From contig JAHFBY010000121.1 of NCBI GenBank assembly GCA_023249835.1, positions 1 to 6,186 on the forward strand: 6,186 nucleotides of DNA, in the 5' to 3' direction. This DNA is from Elusimicrobiota bacterium. Its GTDB lineage: Bacteria; Elusimicrobiota; Elusimicrobia; 2-02-FULL-39-32. The position numbers and the translations under genes are program-made. The notes beneath the pieces are model-generated. The model did not search any database. It was not told the DNA's origin and saw only the letters and a program-made list of their open reading frames with translations. Shown piece after piece: positions 1 to 4,189 of this stretch (the first letter of the stretch is position 1; each line of letters starts with the position of its first letter).

Positions 1-177
1 GATTTTAAGGGCAATTCCGTGATTGTCAACAATCCTCAACAGGTTTTGGCTTCTAACGGGCGCATTCACAAATATATGCTTGAACTCCTTTCCTCCGCCC
101 CCACCCCCCCACCCCCCGTCCCCTTGACAAAAATGGGGATGTCTGTTAAATTTAATATAACTTCAAAAGCAGTTTGA
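1..177 (+). CDS. Possible 3' end of an upstream gene (partial, uncertain)
   Basis: Frame 1 is open from the left edge to a TGA at 175-177 (58 codons), while the other two forward frames close within the first 25 bases. The first half reads like real protein (GNSVIVNNPQQVLASNGR, then a short helix-like stretch). The second half is proline-rich because it crosses the C-tract at 98-123. The pattern of a valine-rich strand, N-x-P, then a helix and P-x-P-x-T faintly recalls the region just before an ATP-grasp domain, but no ATP-grasp domain follows. If that resemblance is real, this would be a truncated remnant. The candidate promoter at 124-152 lies inside this frame, which argues that the last third may be non-coding. 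No function is assigned. Confidence 0.3.
   Translation, partial: DFKGNSVIVNNPQQVLASNGRIHKYMLELLSSAPTPPPPVPLTKMGMSVKFNITSKAV
98..123 (-). repeat. C-rich tract; G-quadruplex motif on the minus strand
   Basis: Runs of 5, 7, 6 and 4 C (98-102, 104-110, 112-117, 120-123) are separated by one or two bases. The minus strand therefore carries four G-runs with very short loops, the classical intramolecular G-quadruplex pattern, and the plus strand could form an i-motif. It ends exactly where the candidate -35 box begins at 124. Whether it folds in the cell is not known. Confidence 0.7.
124..152 (+). promoter_or_regulatory. Candidate sigma70-type promoter for the riboswitch leader
   Basis: A perfect TTGACA (124-129) is followed after 17 bp by TAAATT (147-152). 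TTTAAT at 151-156 is an alternative with poorer spacing. Transcription would begin near 158-162, about 50 nt before the conserved aptamer core, so the whole riboswitch would be transcribed. The -35 is strong and the -10 is only moderate. A G-quadruplex motif sits directly upstream. Confidence 0.55.
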
Positions 178-207
178 AGTTTTTTTGATCTTTCACAAAG
201 AATCGAT

Positions 208-335
208 AAAGGCAAATCCCGGGAAATCGGGAGACGCAAAGCCTCCGACTTAGAAAATCGGAATCCGCCTTATCAAGCGGATACAGGACTAAATCCCCAA
301 GTTTTGGGGGGACAAGTTGGCTGGGTTGCCGAAGC
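208..335 (+). ncRNA. Cyclic-di-GMP-I (GEMM-I) riboswitch aptamer
   Basis: The conserved GEMM-I elements appear in order. AAAGGCAAA (208-216) is followed by P2, with UCCCGG (217-222) pairing UCGGGA (227-232) around a GAAA tetraloop (223-226). The core GACGCAAAGCC (233-243) and U244 come next. In P3, CCGACUU (245-251) pairs with AAGUUGG (314-320). The 3' strand GGGUUGCCGAAG (323-334) closes on GGCAA. The residue equivalent to Vc2 G20 appears to be G, which points to c-di-GMP rather than the A20 variants that bind 3',3'-cGAMP; this rests on a hand alignment. P3 is unusually long, with two extra hairpins at 263-282 (AUCCGC/GCGGAU) and 295-309 (CCCCAA/UUGGGG). The family senses the second messenger c-di-GMP and commonly controls motility, attachment and envelope genes. 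Here it precedes the three-gene operon and is coupled to a terminator at 434-474. Confidence 0.9.
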
Positions 336-441
336 AAATAATCTTCTGGTTAAAAAAATCGAAGAACTCGCGGATGGTGTGGGAGTCTTCTGATTTTTTG
401 GCCAAGCGAGAAAATGCGCTGCTTTAGCAACCTAACCGACT
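315..441 (+). promoter_or_regulatory. Antiterminator: riboswitch 3' strand pairs with terminator 5' arm
   Basis: Bases 315-336 are antiparallel-complementary to 420-441. Twenty of 22 positions pair, three of them as G-U (318/438, 323/433, 331/425), with mismatches only at 321/435 and 330/426. The first segment is the 3' side of aptamer P3 and P1; the second contains all of the terminator's 5' arm (434-440). The two folds cannot coexist. Inference: without ligand this duplex forms and transcription continues; with c-di-GMP bound, 315-334 is locked in the aptamer and the terminator forms, so the ligand turns expression off. Confidence 0.75.
352..399 (+). terminator. A-tract/T-tract hairpin inside the riboswitch leader
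   Basis: GAAGA-A-CTC (361-369, one bulged A) pairs with GAGTCTTC (383-390) around a 13-nt loop. The stem is flanked by seven A (352-358) and six T (394-399), which can extend it. It resembles a bidirectional intrinsic terminator, but TGA separates stem and T-run, and the T-run can be masked by the A-run. It lies within the loop of the antiterminator duplex, so it could instead be a structural arm that brings 315-336 and 420-441 together. UCUUC at 342-346 could compete for its 5' arm. Confidence 0.4.
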
Positions 442-474
442 AGTCCGAGGTCAGAATGGATGGTCGGTTTTTTT
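434..474 (+). terminator. Intrinsic terminator forming the riboswitch expression platform
   Basis: AACCGAC (434-440) pairs perfectly with GTCGGTT (463-469); a T-G and an A-T pair can extend the stem inward, leaving an 18-nt loop. It runs directly into seven T (468-474). It lies about 100 nt after the aptamer and 108 nt before the first gene, the usual place for a transcription-terminating expression platform. Its 5' arm is sequestered in the alternative pairing with 315-322. Confidence 0.75.
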
Positions 475-520
475 GTGGCGGGTGAAAGTTAAGGCGCAGG
501 GCGCGGAAACTCTTCATGAG

Positions 521-548
521 TTGACATCAGGGGTTTTTTCTTTAAGAT
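521..548 (+). promoter_or_regulatory. Possible second promoter downstream of the terminator
   Basis: TTGACA (521-526) is followed after 16 bp by TAAGAT (543-548, four of six matches to TATAAT). A transcript would begin near 555 and bypass the riboswitch. The -35 is consensus but the -10 is weak, and no further element supports it. A short AACTC/GAGTT hairpin (508-522) overlaps the -35 box and is probably incidental. Confidence 0.35.
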
Positions 549-570
549 CGTAGATTTATCTCGAGGAAGC

Positions 571-575
571 CGAGG
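571..575 (+). promoter_or_regulatory. Ribosome binding site for the barrel gene
   Basis: CGAGG ends 7 nt before ATG 583 and favours that start. A second purine-rich site, GAGGAAG (563-569), ends 7 nt before an in-frame TTG at 577, so a start two codons earlier is possible and would hardly alter the protein. Confidence 0.55.
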
Positions 576-582
576 TTTGAGA

Positions 583-2208
583 ATGTCTAATGATCCAATA
601 AGGACTCTTGAAAGATTATTTTTTAGAAAGGCATTGACCTTAGGGTTTGCTTTTCTTTTTGTGTTAACTTGCGGAGAGTTTTTGTGGTCCGCGGACAACG
701 GAGGGCAAGTAGCACAATTTATGAGTTTTGGAGCGGGAGCACGGTCTTTAGCCATGGGCAGAGCGTTTTTTGCGGTTGCGGACGACGCCACAAGCGTTTA
801 TGCCAACCCTGCCGGCATGACCACCCTGGAGAAAAAAGAGGTTTCCGTGGGTCAGGCAACGCTTTTTGAGAACACCTCGCTGTTTACCGTCAGTTATGTG
901 CACCCGATTAAAAGCTGGGCCTGGGGGTTCAACATGACCCAGCTTTCTTCCGGCGGGTATGAAAAAATAACCGTGGAAAAAAACTCAGTCGGCGAAATCT
1001 CAAATTTGCAGCAGGGAGGCGCTTTTACGGACGAACAAAAAGGGATGATTTTTGGGTTCGGCAAAAAAGTTTTGGACACCCTTTCGATCGGACTTTCAGT
1101 GAAATATATTTCCCGCACGCTAGACACCGCTTCCGACACTTTCATGACCATTGACGGCGGCGCTATTACCCTGCCCATGAAAAACAACCCCAACTACAAG
1201 TTTGCGTTCGGCGTACAAAACGTTTTCGGCATTAAATCCAGCGGTTCGCAAACTGACGATACCTTGCCTTTGATCGTGAAGCTGGGCAATTCTTATCGGC
1301 TCCTAAAAGACCGTATGACCATTGCTTTGGATGTTTCGCAAAACGTTTCGCGCAGCGCATCGGAATGGAACCTGGGCGCAGAGTATTGGATTTGGAAATA
1401 TATCGTGTTGCGCGCAGGCGTGGAAGGAAACCCGGGTTTACGGCAATCCGGATTTGGGCTCGGGTTTAAAGTTAAAGGGATGAATTTAGATATTGGCGAG
1501 CGGCTGGCCTCTTCTGAGCTGGGCGAACCGCCAATAAATTATTCTCTTTCCTGGAAGTTCGGCAAATCTGTTTTGGTTCGCAGAGAAGACACTGCGCGCC
1601 GGCTCATTCAAGAGGGAATTGCCGCCTACTCGCAAGGAAACTTCATGTTGGGCCTGGACCGTTTAAACAACTCTTTGGACATCGATCCCACCAACAACGA
1701 CGTGCGCGCTCTATCTGGAAAACTAGGAAGCGTGGTGAACGTTATGCCCTCTTCCGTGGGCGAGGACGAGGTTCCCAACATTATCCGCAAAGCGGTGTTG
1801 GACTATTTAAAAGGCGATAACAAATCCGCAATCAACTCCTTGCGTTACGCTTATTTAGAGAAAGATCCAACCAATGAAAGGTTACTGCAGTTGCTCAACA
1901 AACTTGAAAAAGAGTCGCGCGAACAGGTCACTGAACGCGTTGACCAAAGGAAGAAAGGGTTCTCCTACATTGACCAAAAACTTTATGACGCGCTCCAGTC
2001 AATTTATGATTCTAAATATGATAAATCTATTATCTTGTTACAAGAAGTTATCGATCTTGATCCGTCCAATATCGAAGCGTTAAAACGTTTAGGTTCAGCG
2101 TTCTATTTAATTGAGCAAAAGGACAAGGCAAAAGAGATTTGGCAAAGAGCTCTGGAGCTGGATCCGACGGATACTGTGATTGGTCAGTATCTGCAACAAA
2201 TTCCGTAG
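583..2208 (+). CDS. PorV/PorQ-like outer-membrane beta-barrel with C-terminal TPRs
   Basis: 541 residues from ATG 583. Residues 1-38 look like a Sec signal peptide: arginines and lysine up to 16, a hydrophobic core at 17-29, and likely cleavage after WSA. The mature N-terminus carries the family signature of PorV/PorQ (UPF0164, FadL/OmpP1-like) proteins: GAGARSLAMGRAFFAVADDA (50-69) followed by a N-P-A-G element (75-78). Alternating-residue strands continue to about 327, as expected of an outer-membrane barrel. About four TPR-like helical pairs follow near 338-370, 396-430, 463-496 and 497-530, several ending in the usual DPTN or DPSN turn; these presumably face the periplasm. PorV-type barrels are known as transport or secretion partners in the outer membrane, for example the type IX system shuttle, but no other type IX gene is visible. 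It is first in the operon, behind a c-di-GMP riboswitch. The family call is firm and the role is unknown. Confidence 0.88.
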   Translation: MSNDPIRTLERLFFRKALTLGFAFLFVLTCGEFLWSADNGGQVAQFMSFGAGARSLAMGRAFFAVADDATSVYANPAGMTTLEKKEVSVGQATLFENTSLFTVSYVHPIKSWAWGFNMTQLSSGGYEKITVEKNSVGEISNLQQGGAFTDEQKGMIFGFGKKVLDTLSIGLSVKYISRTLDTASDTFMTIDGGAITLPMKNNPNYKFAFGVQNVFGIKSSGSQTDDTLPLIVKLGNSYRLLKDRMTIALDVSQNVSRSASEWNLGAEYWIWKYIVLRAGVEGNPGLRQSGFGLGFKVKGMNLDIGERLASSELGEPPINYSLSWKFGKSVLVRREDTARRLIQEGIAAYSQGNFMLGLDRLNNSLDIDPTNNDVRALSGKLGSVVNVMPSSVGEDEVPNIIRKAVLDYLKGDNKSAINSLRYAYLEKDPTNERLLQLLNKLEKESREQVTERVDQRKKGFSYIDQKLYDALQSIYDSKYDKSIILLQEVIDLDPSNIEALKRLGSAFYLIEQKDKAKEIWQRALELDPTDTVIGQYLQQIP

Positions 2209-2234
2209 CCATTTGCGGCGGTTTGCAGATTGAC

Positions 2235-2238
2235 GGAG
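2235..2238 (+). promoter_or_regulatory. Ribosome binding site fixing the start of the FliF-FliG fusion
   Basis: GGAG ends 8 nt before ATG 2247. It supports this start over an in-frame ATG at 2139, which lies inside the preceding gene and would put 36 unlikely residues before the signal sequence. Confidence 0.7.
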
Positions 2239-2246
2239 ATTCCACG

Positions 2247-4166
2247 ATGATTAGACAACTTAGAATATCTTTGAGTCCATCTTGCGCCGCGGGACATGCG
2301 CTGCTCTTTTTTGCGTTTGCCTACCTTAACTTTTGTCCTGCGCGCGCGTTTTGCGAACCCGAATCCTCTCCGCCGTCAGAAACCGAGCTGCTGGAAAAGC
2401 AGCGGGTCATGGAAAAAGACCTGGAAACGCGGGTGCAGGGAATTCTCCAAAAAGTGTTTGGACCCGAACAGTCCGAGGTTAAAGCCAGCGTCAGCCTGTC
2501 AATTTTGACCAGCGTTGCGAAGAAGTCGGGGTCGGGCGAGTTAAAGAAGAGGAAGGAAGAAAACCCATTAGGCGACACTAAGTTCATCCTTCCGGGCGTG
2601 CCCGCGCCGCGCAACGTCGCTAAAGAAAAAGAGCCGGACAACGTGGAGAAGCAAAGCGCGGCGCAGGAAGAAGTAAAACAAAAAATATCTTTTAAGATAG
2701 ACGTGACGAACCGTAAAGTAATCGTTTTCTATAACGAAAAACTTAAAAATAAAGAACCTTCTGCGCGCAAGGCCGTAATGGCCATGACCAATTTGGCAGA
2801 AACGGAACTCGAGTTTATACCGGGACAATTTTTTTCGACCATTAAAAATTTTAAGGACGATTTCATGAGCGATCCCAAAAATCTTCTTTATGGGATCATG
2901 TGCTTTTTGTTCTTCCTGCTTTTGTTTTGGCTCTTCGTGCCGTTGACCAGCTTTTTCCAAAACTATATCAAAGCCATGAAAGAAAAAGGCGGCATTGAAG
3001 TTAAAATGGAGTCTTCCGGAGAAGAAAAAGGCGGCAAGGACGGCATGACTCCCGAAGAGTTGGCGGCGCAGGAAGCTTTAGAAATGGGAAAGGAAGGTGA
3101 GGACGAAATGGCAAAGAAATATGTTCCATTTGAATACATTAGCGAAGAAAATATTAAGCGCCTTTTAGGCGTGTTTCGCAAAGAGCCTCCTCAAGTTATC
3201 GCTTTGGTTTTGTCCTACTTAAAGCCTGAGCTGGTCAAATATATTTATGCGGAACTACCTTCAGACCTTTTGACTAAGGTGGCGGCAGAGTCGGGGTCTT
3301 TGCGGCAGGCCACTGAAGAGCAAGTGCGGATGGTGGACGACAGCATTAAAGCAAAAATTGATTTTCTAGTGGGTGGCGTGGACAATTTGGTCCGCATGTT
3401 GGACGAAGTGGACTATAAAACCAGAGACAACATCCTGGAATATTTAATGAACCAACGACCGCAACTATATGAAAAAGTTAGGCAGAACATTCTGATGTTT
3501 GAAGATATATTGAAGTTTCCGGACTTGGCGATGCAGACCATTATTCGCGAGTTAAAGACCGACCAGTTGGCGCGAGCGCTAAAAACTGCGGACCCGGAAA
3601 TTATGAATAAATTTTTGTCAAATATGTCCCAGGGGGGGGCAGCGCTATTAAAGGAAGAAATGGAGTTCGGACGGCCTGCGCCCGAAGATTTGGTGGAACA
3701 GGAGCGGCAGCATATTTTAGATGCGGTTAAGGCGTTGGAAAAAAAAGGAACCATTCACGTGCGGGAGTTAAAAAAAATATCGATTTTTGAGTCCGAAGAC
3801 GCCACTTCTCCGCTGTTGCCAAGTTTGCCGGGGGAGGACCGGCCTGCTTCGAGGTTTGCCGGGAGTCAAGAGCGGAGCCCTGAGCCCATTGGCGGCGCGG
3901 CGGCGGAAGATGCGCATGCGTATCTATCTTATGGCGAGCAATTGTATAATAATGAGAAGTATGAGGAAGCGATCCCTTATTTGCAGTATGCCCTTGGGCA
4001 GGACTCAAGCCTTTCTTCCGCCCATCAGCTTTTGGGCCATTGTTATTATGCGCTTGGTCAAGTTGCAGATTCTTTAGTTTATTATGAATATGCGCTGGCG
4101 TTAAACCCCAATGACGATAATTTAAAGGTTTGGATAGATCAGATTAAACAGAGCGTTAAGGTATAA
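2247..4166 (+). CDS. FliF-like / FliG rotor fusion protein with C-terminal TPRs
   Basis: 639 residues from ATG 2247. Residues 1-35 are a signal peptide or anchor (basic start, hydrophobic 14-30, A-R-A near 32-34). Residues 44-195 resemble the third ring-building (RBM3, beta-collar) domain of FliF: LEKQRVMEKDLETRVQGIL leads to FGPEQSEVKASVSL, then a disordered charged loop with PGVPAP, then a closing beta-alpha-beta unit. A transmembrane helix (212-233) matches FliF TM2; lysines after it place the rest in the cytoplasm. After a charged linker, 293-400 match the FliG middle domain (EPPQ at 313-316 in place of EHPQ; GGV hinge at 376-378) and 400-505 match the FliG C-domain (NMSQ at 459-462). A proline-rich linker leads to two TPRs (556-623). 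FliF RBM1 and RBM2, the FliF C-tail and the FliG N-domain are missing. In flagella, FliF forms the MS ring and FliG transmits stator torque; here both roles may lie in one chain. The true function is unknown. Confidence 0.88.
   Translation: MIRQLRISLSPSCAAGHALLFFAFAYLNFCPARAFCEPESSPPSETELLEKQRVMEKDLETRVQGILQKVFGPEQSEVKASVSLSILTSVAKKSGSGELKKRKEENPLGDTKFILPGVPAPRNVAKEKEPDNVEKQSAAQEEVKQKISFKIDVTNRKVIVFYNEKLKNKEPSARKAVMAMTNLAETELEFIPGQFFSTIKNFKDDFMSDPKNLLYGIMCFLFFLLLFWLFVPLTSFFQNYIKAMKEKGGIEVKMESSGEEKGGKDGMTPEELAAQEALEMGKEGEDEMAKKYVPFEYISEENIKRLLGVFRKEPPQVIALVLSYLKPELVKYIYAELPSDLLTKVAAESGSLRQATEEQVRMVDDSIKAKIDFLVGGVDNLVRMLDEVDYKTRDNILEYLMNQRPQLYEKVRQNILMFEDILKFPDLAMQTIIRELKTDQLARALKTADPEIMNKFLSNMSQGGAALLKEEMEFGRPAPEDLVEQERQHILDAVKALEKKGTIHVRELKKISIFESEDATSPLLPSLPGEDRPASRFAGSQERSPEPIGGAAAEDAHAYLSYGEQLYNNEKYEEAIPYLQYALGQDSSLSSAHQLLGHCYYALGQVADSLVYYEYALALNPNDDNLKVWIDQIKQSVKV
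3632..3639 (+). repeat. Homopolymeric G8 tract inside the FliG C-domain
   Basis: Eight consecutive G encode the Gly-Gly of MSQGGAA. The reading frame and FliG similarity are intact on both sides, so the tract is in frame as given. Tracts of this kind are prone to slippage; gain or loss of one G would frameshift the protein in the middle of its rotor domain and remove the TPRs. Confidence 0.8.
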
Positions 4167-4189
4167 GTCGGATCAAGGATTAAATTACT

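Noticed and set aside
152..337. Minus-strand open frame of 61 codons over the riboswitch
   Set aside because: The sequence is explained by structured RNA on the plus strand; no ribosome site or family resemblance.
577..582. TTG start two codons before ATG 583 for the barrel gene
   Set aside because: Possible, but ATG 583 has a good ribosome site and is the commoner start codon; the difference is two residues.
489..791. Minus-strand open frame of 100 codons across the leader and the signal-peptide region
   Set aside because: Overlaps a well-supported plus-strand gene and regulatory leader; its product has no recognisable features.
583..2208. Type IX secretion locus because of the PorV-like barrel
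   Set aside because: The PorV/PorQ family is broad, and no Sov, GldL/M, PorN or PorU homologue is visible.
2139..2246. Upstream in-frame ATG at 2139 extending the FliF-FliG fusion by 36 residues
   Set aside because: It overlaps the end of the barrel gene by 70 bases, lacks a good ribosome site and would bury the signal sequence; ATG 2247 has GGAG at proper spacing.
2247..4166. Reading the fusion as an ordinary flagellar FliG or as an assembly error joining fliF and fliG
   Set aside because: The frame is continuous, FliF RBM1/RBM2 and FliG_N are missing, and TPRs follow in the same frame; a simple missing stop between normal genes would not give this.
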